Positions 36,183-43,925 of a DNA stretch of 64,000 nucleotides are shown one piece after another. Position numbers and translations under genes: made by a program. Numbering within the stretch: position 1 is the first letter of the stretch; every line of letters begins with the position of its first letter. This DNA is from Roseibium litorale (GTDB lineage Bacteria; Pseudomonadota; Alphaproteobacteria; Rhizobiales; Stappiaceae), in contig NZ_JACYXI010000003.1 in the NCBI RefSeq assembly GCF_014842915.1, positions 124,001-188,000 on the forward strand, written 5' to 3'. Below the pieces are notes generated by a model that saw only the letters and a list, made by a program, of their open reading frames with translations, did not search any database and was not told where the DNA came from.

Positions 36183-36940
36183 GCCTCACCCACCCAGAGT
36201 GCACGCAGATCCACCGCAAAGGAGTAGGCGAGGAGGGACAATGCCCCAGCGGCGATAAGGGTCGAGACCGGCGGCACGATGAACGGCAGCAGCAGGAGAC
36301 ACAAGGCGCCGACCTGCACTACGCAAATGAGCTGCCGGCGGAAGGACGGGGAGAGGGACCCGCGAAGACGCGGAAGCGCCACTTGAGCCAGGACAAAGGC
36401 ATAGCGCATCAGGCCAATGCCAAGCACCCAAAGGCCTGCCTTGCCCAGAATGAAGGCTGCGGCGGACAGGATCAGGATCAGAAGCGCATCTGTTTCCATG
36501 TCGAACCGGGCGCCAAGATCGGACGCTTCGCCGTTCCGCCGGGCGAGATAGCCATCAACGCCGTCGAGAAGGAGGGCTGCAGAGGTGAGGGCAGCCAGTC
36601 CCCAGAGCAACTGGTTGGAGGATGCGATGTTATCTGCCAGGAGCACCGTTGCCCCTGCCAGGCAGACCATCGCCGCGCGGATGGCGGTGACAAGATTGGC
36701 CGCACCCAGTTTGGGATGGGGATGATGGCGCAAACCGCCAAGCACTAGCGCGTAAATGCAGAACAAGGCGGCTGCTGCGGCAGCCGGGGCGGCAAGGCCG
36801 AGACCGGGATGCAAACCCGCATAGGCAAAGACGGCGATCGCGGCTGCAAACACCGCGCCCAATGTTTTCAATGCGCTTGCCCTCAGCGGAGACGAAACGG
36901 CATGTGCGCTCCTGTTTTCCGGCCCCGGGATGCAGGACAT
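36179..36940 (-). CDS. CDP-alcohol phosphatidyltransferase
   Basis: 253 residues, membrane protein. The full active-site motif D-x2-DG-x2-AR-x8-G-x3-D-x3-D is present, from Asp126 to Asp151. The upstream NLVTAIRAAMV matches the common N-terminal helix. It would displace CMP from a CDP-linked lipid or alcohol with a hydroxyl acceptor; acceptor unknown. GAAGGAG precedes the ATG by about 8 bases. A tail of small residues at the N-terminus (about 80 residues with two helices) is longer than in minimal PgsA-type enzymes. Confidence 0.9.
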   Translation of the reverse strand: MSCIPGPENRSAHAVSSPLRASALKTLGAVFAAAIAVFAYAGLHPGLGLAAPAAAAAALFCIYALVLGGLRHHPHPKLGAANLVTAIRAAMVCLAGATVLLADNIASSNQLLWGLAALTSAALLLDGVDGYLARRNGEASDLGARFDMETDALLILILSAAAFILGKAGLWVLGIGLMRYAFVLAQVALPRLRGSLSPSFRRQLICVVQVGALCLLLLPFIVPPVSTLIAAGALSLLAYSFAVDLRALWVGEA

Positions 36941-37089
36941 GGTGAAACTCCTTCGTTGCTCACTTTATGTGAGTGCCCGGTTTACGCGGCAAGGTTCTTT
37001 GCGGACCTGTCACAAAAATGTTTGTGAGCGGGCAGCTGTTGGATGAACCTCTGGAGCTGTTTGCGGCACTATATGATAAAAGACTGAGC

Positions 37090-37118
37090 CGTCTTGGGTT
37101 TTTGGTTGATCCAAGACG
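37090..37118 (+). promoter_or_regulatory. Stem-loop in leader of the MDR-PTPS-GT4-methyltransferase operon
   Basis: Perfect 8-base arms CGTCTTGG / CCAAGACG around a 13-base loop, 56 bases before the GTG start. TATGAT at 37072-37077 is a possible -10 box that would put the hairpin in the transcript leader. A second inverted repeat, TCACAAA-n4-TTTGTGA, at 37010-37027 may be an operator. No T-run, so not a terminator. Confidence 0.4.
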
Positions 37119-37173
37119 TTGAACAAAGTGAAGACCCTTGAACAGACCTCATTCCAAGTCCGGAGCAAGCGGC

Positions 37174-38139
37174 GTGACCTGTGCTCAGTCTTTCTGGATT
37201 TCCAAGGCAAAGACCTCAGAGCTTCGAACCGAAGACCTCGCGCGCCCGGAGCGGGGGCAGGTCCGGGTGAGAACGCTGTTCAGCGGGATCAGCCGGGGGA
37301 CTGAGTCCCTTGTCTTCAAAGGCCAAGTGCCGGAAAGCGAGCATGAGCGCATGCGCGGTCCGCATATGGGCGGCGCTTTCCCGTTTCCGGTCAAATATGG
37401 CTATTCGGCAGTTGGGCTGGTTGAGGATGGCCGTTCGGACCTCGTGGGCCGGACCGTCTTTTGTCTGCATCCCCACCAGGACAGGTTTGTCGTCTCTGAG
37501 GATGCTCTGCGCCTTGTTCCTGAAACCATACCGCCGGAACGTGCCGTTCTCGCGGCGAATATGGAAACGGCGCTTAATATTCTCTGGGATGCAGAGGTGC
37601 TGCCTGGAGACAGGGTAGCTGTGTTCGGGGCAGGCGTCGTTGGCGCGCTCGTTGCCTTTCTGGCGAGCCGTATTCCCGGAACGGAGACTGTGCTGGCTGA
37701 CCCAAATCCAGCCCGGGAGGTTCTGACGTCCCGGCTCGGTCTTCAGTTTGCCAAGCCCGACCACTTGTCCGGCGCGTTCGATGTCCTGATCAATGCATCC
37801 GCTTCCGGGCAGGCCCTGTCGTCGGCTATTGAGTGCGCAGGCTTGGAAGCGCGCGTCGTCGAGGCAAGCTGGTATGGTGAGATGCCTGTTTCCCTTGCTC
37901 TTGGCGGAGCGTTTCATGCGCGCCGCCTGTCGCTTGTCAGCTCACAGGTGGGGACGATCCCGGCCCGGCAGCGGGCCCGCTGGGACTATGCCCGCCGCAT
38001 GGGGAAAGCTTTGAGCCTTCTGGAAGACCCCAGGCTGGATGCGCTGATCTCCGGCGAAACCCGGTTTCAGGATCTGTCAGAAGCCTATGAAGGCATCCTG
38101 ACGGATCCAGCAACGCTTTGCCATCGTATCCGCTACTGA
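37174..38139 (+). CDS. MDR-superfamily dehydrogenase lacking zinc ligands
   Basis: 321 residues from GTG 37174, which has GGAG 8 bases upstream; a TTG at 37138 is in frame but unsupported. N-terminal GroES-like domain with TLFSGISRGTE and KYGYSAVG; the usual catalytic zinc motif (GHE) is missing. Rossmann domain: VAVFGAGVVGALVAFLA, with Asp after strand 2 (LADPN). The GISxGTE pattern resembles BchC-type and other zinc-free members. Substrate unknown. Head of an operon with the PTPS-like, GT4 and methyltransferase genes. Confidence 0.8.
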   Translation: MTCAQSFWISKAKTSELRTEDLARPERGQVRVRTLFSGISRGTESLVFKGQVPESEHERMRGPHMGGAFPFPVKYGYSAVGLVEDGRSDLVGRTVFCLHPHQDRFVVSEDALRLVPETIPPERAVLAANMETALNILWDAEVLPGDRVAVFGAGVVGALVAFLASRIPGTETVLADPNPAREVLTSRLGLQFAKPDHLSGAFDVLINASASGQALSSAIECAGLEARVVEASWYGEMPVSLALGGAFHARRLSLVSSQVGTIPARQRARWDYARRMGKALSLLEDPRLDALISGETRFQDLSEAYEGILTDPATLCHRIRY

Positions 38140-38176
38140 CACCCTTTCAATTCACTTCCTGAGAAAGTTTGTTTGC

Positions 38177-38575
38177 ATGTTTGCAGTTGAAGTCCGCGAC
38201 CACATCATGATCGCCCATAGCCTGCCGCGCCCGGTCTTTGGTCCGGCGCAAGGCATGCATGGTGCGACTTTTGTGGTCGACGCCGCATTTTTCACCAAGG
38301 ATGTTGATGAGGATGGCCTTGCCGTCGACATTGGCGCGGCAACCGAGGTTCTCGGGGCTGTACTTAAGCCGTTGAACTATCAGAACCTTGATGAAGTCGA
38401 ACTGTTCCGGGGCAAGGTCACCACGACGGAAGTCATCGCCAAGCATATTTTCGATCAGCTGGCCGAAGCTGTCCGGGACAAGAAGCTGGGCGAGGGCAGC
38501 CACCGGATCTGCAGGCTGAAGGTTACCTTGCATGAATCCCATGCTGCCCGCGGGTGGTATGAGGCTGATCTTTGA
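38177..38575 (+). CDS. 6-pyruvoyl-tetrahydropterin synthase/QueD-like protein with altered active site
   Basis: 132 residues, the family's usual size. Retained: first zinc His (His14 in IAHSLP), second (His28 in MHGATF), the TTTEVIAKHIFDQ helix and the substrate-anchoring Glu120 (LHESHAARGWYE). Missing by alignment to E. coli QueD from memory: the third zinc His of HGH (Ala30 here), the catalytic Cys before it, and the DHH motif (NYQ at 67-69). It may catalyse a different step or only bind a pterin-like ligand. ATG 38177 is 37 bases after the dehydrogenase stop; its end overlaps the GT4 start (TTGA). Confidence 0.8.
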   Translation: MFAVEVRDHIMIAHSLPRPVFGPAQGMHGATFVVDAAFFTKDVDEDGLAVDIGAATEVLGAVLKPLNYQNLDEVELFRGKVTTTEVIAKHIFDQLAEAVRDKKLGEGSHRICRLKVTLHESHAARGWYEADL

Positions 38576-39624
38576 ACCTCTCTCTGACCTTTGCCTATCC
38601 GGGAGATCTGGAGCTGCGCACCGGTGGCTATGGCTACGACCGGCGCGTGATTCAGGGACTTCGCGACCTCGGCTGGACAGTGGATCTTTTGTCTCTGGGC
38701 GAGGGGTTTCCCTTTCCGTCTGGGGAGACAAAGCTGGAGGCTGAACGGCGTCTCTCGGCCCTGCCTGATGACACTCTGGTTCTGATTGATGGTCTGGCCT
38801 ATGGCGTTCTGGACGATTGGGCAGCCCAGGAAAACGCGCGGCTGAAGATCGCAGCGCTGGTCCATCATCCGCTTGCTTTGGAGACAGGGCTTGAGCCCAA
38901 GCAGGCCGAAAGGTTCCGGCGCAGTGAGAGGGCTGCCTTGGCCCACTCTGCTGCGGTCATCGTGACCTCGCCGATGACCGCCAAGGAACTCGCTGCGAAT
39001 TTTGGCGTCCCCCGGGACAGCATTACCATTGCCATTCCGGGAACCGACCCGTCAGCAGGCCCGCGGCGAGACAGACAGCCGGACGAGCCTTTGCAGATCC
39101 TCTCTGTCGGCACGCTGACCCGCCGAAAGGGGCATGATGTCCTGATCAAGGCGCTGAAGCTGATTGAGGACCTGCCCTGGGAAGCAAAAATCATCGGCAG
39201 CAGGACATTGGATCCGCAAATTGCCGAAGAGCTGGATGCTCTGGCCGCCGGGCTCGGACTTGGTGGCCGGATTGATTTGCCGGGCGAGTGCAGCGACAGC
39301 CGCTTGTTGATGGCCGAGGCGGATATCTTCGCTCTTGCGAGCCGCTACGAAGGCTTCGGCATGGTGTTTGCCGAGGCGCTCGTGGACGGGTTGCCGATCG
39401 TCGCCTGCAGCGCAGGCGCGGTTCCCGATGTGGTGCCTGAAACAGCGGGGCAACTGGTTCCGGCCGATGATCCGGCGGCCTTCGCCGATGCGCTCCGTGT
39501 GCTGGTTTCTGATGATGACGCGCGCTTGCGCTATGCGGACGGGGCTAACGAGGCCGGCAGGCTTTTGCCTGGCTGGCCGGAAACTGCCCGGCTGATTGCC
39601 GATAGGCTGGAGACCCTTCTATGA
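38572..39624 (+). CDS. GT4-family glycosyltransferase
   Basis: 350 residues starting at TTG 38572 overlapping the previous stop. GT-B fold: N-terminal LTFAYPGDLELRTGGYGYDRRV donor/acceptor domain, then LQILSVGTLTRRKGHDVLIKAL and the nucleotide-sugar-binding E-x7-E region in SRYEGFGMVFAEALVDGLP. No membrane segment, so it acts in the cytoplasm or at the membrane surface. Acceptor unknown; the operon suggests a pterin-like compound or lipid. Confidence 0.9.
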   Translation: MNLSLTFAYPGDLELRTGGYGYDRRVIQGLRDLGWTVDLLSLGEGFPFPSGETKLEAERRLSALPDDTLVLIDGLAYGVLDDWAAQENARLKIAALVHHPLALETGLEPKQAERFRRSERAALAHSAAVIVTSPMTAKELAANFGVPRDSITIAIPGTDPSAGPRRDRQPDEPLQILSVGTLTRRKGHDVLIKALKLIEDLPWEAKIIGSRTLDPQIAEELDALAAGLGLGGRIDLPGECSDSRLLMAEADIFALASRYEGFGMVFAEALVDGLPIVACSAGAVPDVVPETAGQLVPADDPAAFADALRVLVSDDDARLRYADGANEAGRLLPGWPETARLIADRLETLL

Positions 39625-40418
39625 GCGGATTTGACCCGCGCTGGCTGGCGCTTCGCGAACCCGTGGATGGTCTTGCCAGAGACAGGACGCTTGCTGAGGC
39701 TGCCGCTGACTGGCTCACCGGCAAGGTGAATTCTCCCCAAGTGCTGGATATCGGCTGCGGGACCGGCTCGACATGGCGCGCGCTTTCACCGGTCTTTCCG
39801 AAGACGGTCCGCTGGACCCTTCTGGATAATGACGGGACACTTTTGGCCGAGGCGGCCCGGCAGATCGGAGACACCGCGCAGGTTTCCTATTGCCAGCATG
39901 ATCTGAACGACATCGCCGGGCTGCCGCTGGATGGCGTCTCGCTGCTGACAGCATCCGCGCTGTTTGACCTTTGCTCGGAGGATTTCTGCAAGGCCTTCGT
40001 CAAACAAGTGGCTCTCGAGGGATCCGGCGTCTATGCCGCGCTCAACTATGACGGGGTGATGCGCTGGTCTATCGAGCATCCCCTGGATGGAGCTGTCGTC
40101 GACGCCTTTAACCGGCACCAGCGGACAGACAAGGGGCTGGGACCTGCTCTCGGTCCTGATGCAGCTCCCCGGCTTGCCGCTCTGTTGGAGGCGGAAGGCT
40201 ATCGTGTCCGTCTGGCGGAAAGTCCCTGGAGGATGGGGCCTGAGGACGCTGAGCTTCAGGGCATGTTTCTCGATGGCTTCCGGCAGCCGCTGACAGAGAT
40301 TGGCAACCTGCCGGAGAAGGACATCGAGGACTGGTTGTCCTTCCGGCTGGAGGCGCTGACTGCTGCCGGAAGCTTGTGCGAGGTCGGGCACTTCGACCTT
40401 CTGGCCCTGCCGTCCTGA
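39621..40418 (+). CDS. Class I SAM-dependent methyltransferase
   Basis: 265 residues. Motif I VLDIGCGTGSTWRAL, motif II WTLLDNDGTLL with acidic residue at the end of strand 2, then CQHDLNDIAGLPLDGVSLLTASALFDL. Start ATG overlaps the GT4 stop (ATGA). Likely methylates the product of the preceding enzymes; target not readable. Last gene of its operon; the convergent cytochrome gene begins 15 bases on. Confidence 0.88.
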   Translation: MSGFDPRWLALREPVDGLARDRTLAEAAADWLTGKVNSPQVLDIGCGTGSTWRALSPVFPKTVRWTLLDNDGTLLAEAARQIGDTAQVSYCQHDLNDIAGLPLDGVSLLTASALFDLCSEDFCKAFVKQVALEGSGVYAALNYDGVMRWSIEHPLDGAVVDAFNRHQRTDKGLGPALGPDAAPRLAALLEAEGYRVRLAESPWRMGPEDAELQGMFLDGFRQPLTEIGNLPEKDIEDWLSFRLEALTAAGSLCEVGHFDLLALPS

Positions 40419-40433
40419 CCCCGCTGCTTGGTC

Positions 40434-40991
40434 TCAAATGATCCGGTAAAGGGTGGTGTCCCGCTTGATGATGTGATGCATCAGCACCGCGCCAATATGG
40501 AGTGCGAAGAGACCGAGAAGGATCCAGGCGCTCCAGGCGTGGATACCGGACAGGGTCCAGGCAATATCCGGCGTCTTGCCGATCGGGCTCCAGACCTCGA
40601 CCAGGCCGAACCATTTGAGCGGGAAGCCATGGGCATTGGTGGCCAGGAAACCGCTGACCGGCATCAGGATCAGGAACAGGTAGAGCAGGCCGTGAACCGT
40701 ATGGGCGGCGATCTGCTCGATTATCGGTCCGTCATGGTGCGGAGCGCGGCTTGTCAGTTTGACGCCAACGCGGACCAGCATGATCCAAAGCACCAGAAAG
40801 CCGAGGCTTTCGTGCACAAGGTAGAAGTCGAGAGACACCTCTTTCTTGGTAAAGCCGATCATGAGGCCGAGCGGCCAGGTGGCAAGCACGAGGGCGGCCA
40901 CGATCCAGTGCAGCAGTCTTGCGGCGACCGAGTAACGGGGAATGCTGCCAATCGTCATGTTTGCAGATCTGTTTTGGTCCAGAACGGTCAA
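40434..40991 (-). CDS. Cytochrome b561 (CybB type)
   Basis: 185 residues, four membrane helices. Haem-ligand histidines fit LLHWIVAAL, VHESLGFLVLW, AAHTVHGLLYLF and FALHIGAVLMHH. Such proteins move electrons from ubiquinol or superoxide in the inner membrane. The start is uncertain: TTG 40991 has GGGAGAGAG close upstream, ATG 40958 would remove 11 residues and has no clear ribosome site. Convergent with the methyltransferase gene. Confidence 0.9.
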   Translation of the reverse strand: MTVLDQNRSANMTIGSIPRYSVAARLLHWIVAALVLATWPLGLMIGFTKKEVSLDFYLVHESLGFLVLWIMLVRVGVKLTSRAPHHDGPIIEQIAAHTVHGLLYLFLILMPVSGFLATNAHGFPLKWFGLVEVWSPIGKTPDIAWTLSGIHAWSAWILLGLFALHIGAVLMHHIIKRDTTLYRII

Positions 40992-41361
40992 TTCTCTCTC
41001 CCGGAATAAGGATCAGCAATCAGGTTTAGCCGCAGGTGCTGAGCACCGGTTGATCTTGCCCTGAAGAGCTGAGGTGAGTCTACTCATCCGGTAAGTAGTG
41101 CTACGGGGGCAAATGGTTCATCGCACGCGTTTGTTTTACGCAAAAGAGTTCAGGGATAAGCCTTTGCGGTGTCCCGGAGACGGCCAGCGGCGATCGCTGA
41201 CGGCGCCGGCTTGAACCTTGCCATAGGCTGACGGATCTTTGCGGGGTGGATCGGCAGCAAACTGTGATCTATTGGCATTGAGATCTGTTAGGGCGTCGAC
41301 AGAGCTGCATTTCCTTGCTCTGGTCCCCAAGTATAGTTTTCCCAGAAGCTGGAAATGACCA
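40992..41361. other. 370-base spacer between cytochrome b561 and FCD regulator genes
   Basis: No gene, RNA gene or convincing terminator is seen. It must hold two divergent promoters. TATAGT at 41332-41337 is a plausible -10 box for the plus-strand regulator, with only a weak -35 17 bases upstream. An 8-base palindrome GCGATCGC near 41192 is too short to interpret. Confidence 0.4.
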
Positions 41362-42087
41362 ATGGAAGCGGACAGCAAGAGCAATGCGGCGGAGGCAGCA
41401 GGGGCAAAACCCCGGCGCGGGCACGGCGTTGCGACGGCTTATGACACGCTGAAGCAGGAGATCCTTGAGCTCAAGCTTCGTCCGGGCAGTCCGGTGGACG
41501 AGACGGAGCTTTCGGCCCGTTTCGGAATGTCCCGTACGCCGATCCGCGAGGCGCTGATCAAGCTGGCCAATGACGGTCTCGTGGTCACGCTGCCGAACCG
41601 CTCGACCATCGTCGCGCCGCTGGACTTCCTGGAACTTCCCAGCTTCTACGATGCCCTGACCCTGATGTACCGGGTGACAACACGTCTTGCGGCTCAGAAC
41701 CGGACGGATGCGGAAGTGGTGCGGATCCGGAAATTCCAGGCCGATTATGCCGAAGCGGTGGCTGCCAAGGATGTCTCCCGGATGATCGAGGTCAACCGGC
41801 ACTTCCATTCGATGATCGCCCGGGCGGGCAAGAACCGGTACTACATCGAGCTCTTCGACCGGCTGCTCGATGAAGGCCGCAGGCTGCTGCGTTTCTATTA
41901 TTCCTCCTTTAATGACGAACTACCTCAGGTCTATCTGGATGAGCACGAGAAGATGGTCTGTGCTATTGAGGCGCGGGATGTGGAGATGGCAGACCGGATC
42001 GCCAAGCAGCATGCAGACCAGATCGTCCGGCAGATCCAGAGCTACATCGCCGATGACCGGCGGCTGAACAGCGGCATCGCTTTCTGA
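41362..42087 (+). CDS. GntR-family regulator, FCD subfamily
   Basis: 241 residues. Winged HTH: AYDTLKQEILELKLRPGSPV, VDETELSARFGMSRTPIREALIKLANDGLV (split over the motif), then an all-helical FCD effector domain with metal-site residues in VNRHFHSMIARAGKN and DEHEKMVCAIEARD. FCD regulators typically sense carboxylic acids or amino-acid derivatives. Located upstream of a TRAP transporter and lyase on the same strand, with a matching palindrome in the gap. Confidence 0.92.
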   Translation: MEADSKSNAAEAAGAKPRRGHGVATAYDTLKQEILELKLRPGSPVDETELSARFGMSRTPIREALIKLANDGLVVTLPNRSTIVAPLDFLELPSFYDALTLMYRVTTRLAAQNRTDAEVVRIRKFQADYAEAVAAKDVSRMIEVNRHFHSMIARAGKNRYYIELFDRLLDEGRRLLRFYYSSFNDELPQVYLDEHEKMVCAIEARDVEMADRIAKQHADQIVRQIQSYIADDRRLNSGIAF

Positions 42088-42197
42088 GTTCCGGCCCGAG
42101 GCACTTCCTTCTTTTTTCACAGTTTGGGACCTGAGAAACCGGCTTATCTCAATGGGTTGGACAAGGCGCATTTTGTCAGATTCTTTTTGTATTTTAT

Positions 42198-42207
42198 TTG
42201 TCGACAA
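42198..42207. promoter_or_regulatory. Candidate FCD-regulator operator
   Basis: TTGTCGACAA is a perfect 10-base palindrome matching the TNGT-n2-ACNA form common for FCD-type GntR proteins. It lies 116 bases before the TRAP binding-protein gene in an AT-rich stretch, as expected for promoter-overlapping control. Confidence 0.5.
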
Positions 42208-42322
42208 GAAATATATTTTGCCGTAGCTTGTTCCCAATAAGAGTTTCCGGCGGTCCAATTGGCGAACGGAACCCCCCTTTCCAGTTTGTGGGCGCTGAGC
42301 CCCGTGCATCAACAGGAGACGA

Positions 42323-43387
42323 ATGATGTTTGATCGATTGAAGGCTTGGGGACTTGCGGTCTCCCTGCTGGCTGTGACGGCGCCCGCACTGGCGCAGGAG
42401 ATTACCTGGCAGGTTCCGACCTCTGTTCCGGAAGGTTCGCCCTTCTATGTGAATTTCCTGGAGCGTTTCGCCGGCAATGTGAAGCTGATGACCAGCGGCC
42501 GGGTGGAGATCGAGCCCTTCGGCGCTGGCGTTCTCGTTCCTGCCCTTCAGGTCTATGATGGCGTCAAGGACGGTGTCATCCAGGCCGGTCACTCCACGCC
42601 GAGCTACCGGGTGAACCAGGATCCGGAAAACGCGATTTTCGCAGGCTTTCCGGGTGGTATGGGGCCGGAGGCTTTCATCACCTGGATCTATGAGGACGGC
42701 GGCAAGGAAGCTCTGTACGACTTCCGCGCCAAGGAAGGCTTCAAGAGCCTGATTGTGGGCATCGGATCCTCCGAAATCATGGCACATTCCAACGTGCCGG
42801 TGACCAAGGCCGAAGATCTCAAGGGCCTGAAGTACCGCACCTCGGGCCCATGGGCTGAAGTCATGAAGGAATATTTTGGCGCGGTGCCGACCGTTGTGCC
42901 GCCGGGAGAAATTTACACCCTCCTGCAGCGCAAGGGCGTTGACCTGATCGAGTGGGGCCCGCCCTCCGCAAACCTTCCGGAGGGCTTCCATGAAGCAGCC
43001 AAGTACATCATCGTTCCGGGCGTGCACCAGCCGACCTTCCTGTGGGAAGTGGTGCTGAAGCAGGAAACCTGGGATGCGGTGCCGGAAGACCTGAAGCCCC
43101 TGATCGAAAAAGCGGCTGAAGTGACGACCATGGAAGGCCTGATCCACTTCTACAGCGCCGACGTGAAGGCACTCGAAACCTACCGGACGGGCAAGAACGA
43201 GATCATCACGCTGGAGCCTGAGTTCATCAAGCAGCTGTCAGATGCCGGCAAGGACTGGGTTTCCAAGAAGGCTGAAGCCCAGAAGGCGGAAGGAAAGCCG
43301 GAAATGGCCGACCTGCTTGCAAACTATACCGCTTTCATGGACCGCTGGTCTGCTGAAAGCAGCTATCTTATCCGCAACGGTAAGTGA
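42323..43387 (+). CDS. TRAP transporter substrate-binding protein (DctP family)
   Basis: 354 residues. Signal peptide MMFDRLKAWG, hydrophobic SLLAVT stretch, cleavage near ALA-QE. DctP family landmarks: PEGSPFYVNFLERFAGNVKLM, the substrate Arg segment LKGLKYRTSGPWAEV, and EIYTLLQRKGVDLIEWGPPSANL. The pattern around GPPSANLPEGFHEAAKY is that of the alpha-keto/hydroxy-acid or amino-acid-like group. CAGGAGACGA precedes the ATG. Confidence 0.92.
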   Translation: MMFDRLKAWGLAVSLLAVTAPALAQEITWQVPTSVPEGSPFYVNFLERFAGNVKLMTSGRVEIEPFGAGVLVPALQVYDGVKDGVIQAGHSTPSYRVNQDPENAIFAGFPGGMGPEAFITWIYEDGGKEALYDFRAKEGFKSLIVGIGSSEIMAHSNVPVTKAEDLKGLKYRTSGPWAEVMKEYFGAVPTVVPPGEIYTLLQRKGVDLIEWGPPSANLPEGFHEAAKYIIVPGVHQPTFLWEVVLKQETWDAVPEDLKPLIEKAAEVTTMEGLIHFYSADVKALETYRTGKNEIITLEPEFIKQLSDAGKDWVSKKAEAQKAEGKPEMADLLANYTAFMDRWSAESSYLIRNGK

Positions 43388-43405
43388 TCTGGGAGGGGGA
43401 TCAGG

Positions 43406-43921
43406 ATGACGGGCCTTTTCAACGCGATAGATATGATTTCAAAAATCCTGTCGCGCATTGCGGAGGCTGTGACGCTCGTCCTGGTCGCCTCCATGATCTA
43501 CGAAGTGGCGGCGCGTTACGTCTTTAACGCGCCGACCATCTGGGCCTTCGATATCTCCTACATGTGCACCGGCACGCTGTTCGTTCTGGGAGCCGCCTAT
43601 GCACTGCGCGAAGATGCCCATGTGCGGATCGACTTCCTTGCTCAGAAGATGCCTCTCCGCCTTCGCGAATGGATCGAGGGTCTGGTGTTCGTCTGTCTTC
43701 TGACGCCGGTCTATGGCGGCCTTGCCTGGTTCGGGATCAAGCGCGCCTGGCGGGCTTTCGAGACCTCTGAGGTCGAGATGGTCAGCCCTTGGGCGCCGCT
43801 TGTCTGGCCTTTCTACGGTCTTCTGGCTCTCGGCCTTTCGGCTCTTACCCTTCAACTGGCGGTGCAGGGCCTGCGTGCCTTTGCTGGTGCGCCCAATGGC
43901 AGCTTCGAGCTGAAGGCCTGA
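43406..43921 (+). CDS. TRAP transporter small permease (DctQ)
   Basis: 171 residues, four membrane helices. The typical DctQ block is EVAARYVFNAPTIWAFDISY followed by LREDAHVRIDFL. Partner of the large permease encoded 4 bases downstream; 18 bases after dctP-type gene. Confidence 0.92.
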   Translation: MTGLFNAIDMISKILSRIAEAVTLVLVASMIYEVAARYVFNAPTIWAFDISYMCTGTLFVLGAAYALREDAHVRIDFLAQKMPLRLREWIEGLVFVCLLTPVYGGLAWFGIKRAWRAFETSEVEMVSPWAPLVWPFYGLLALGLSALTLQLAVQGLRAFAGAPNGSFELKA

Positions 43922-43925
43922 TCCG

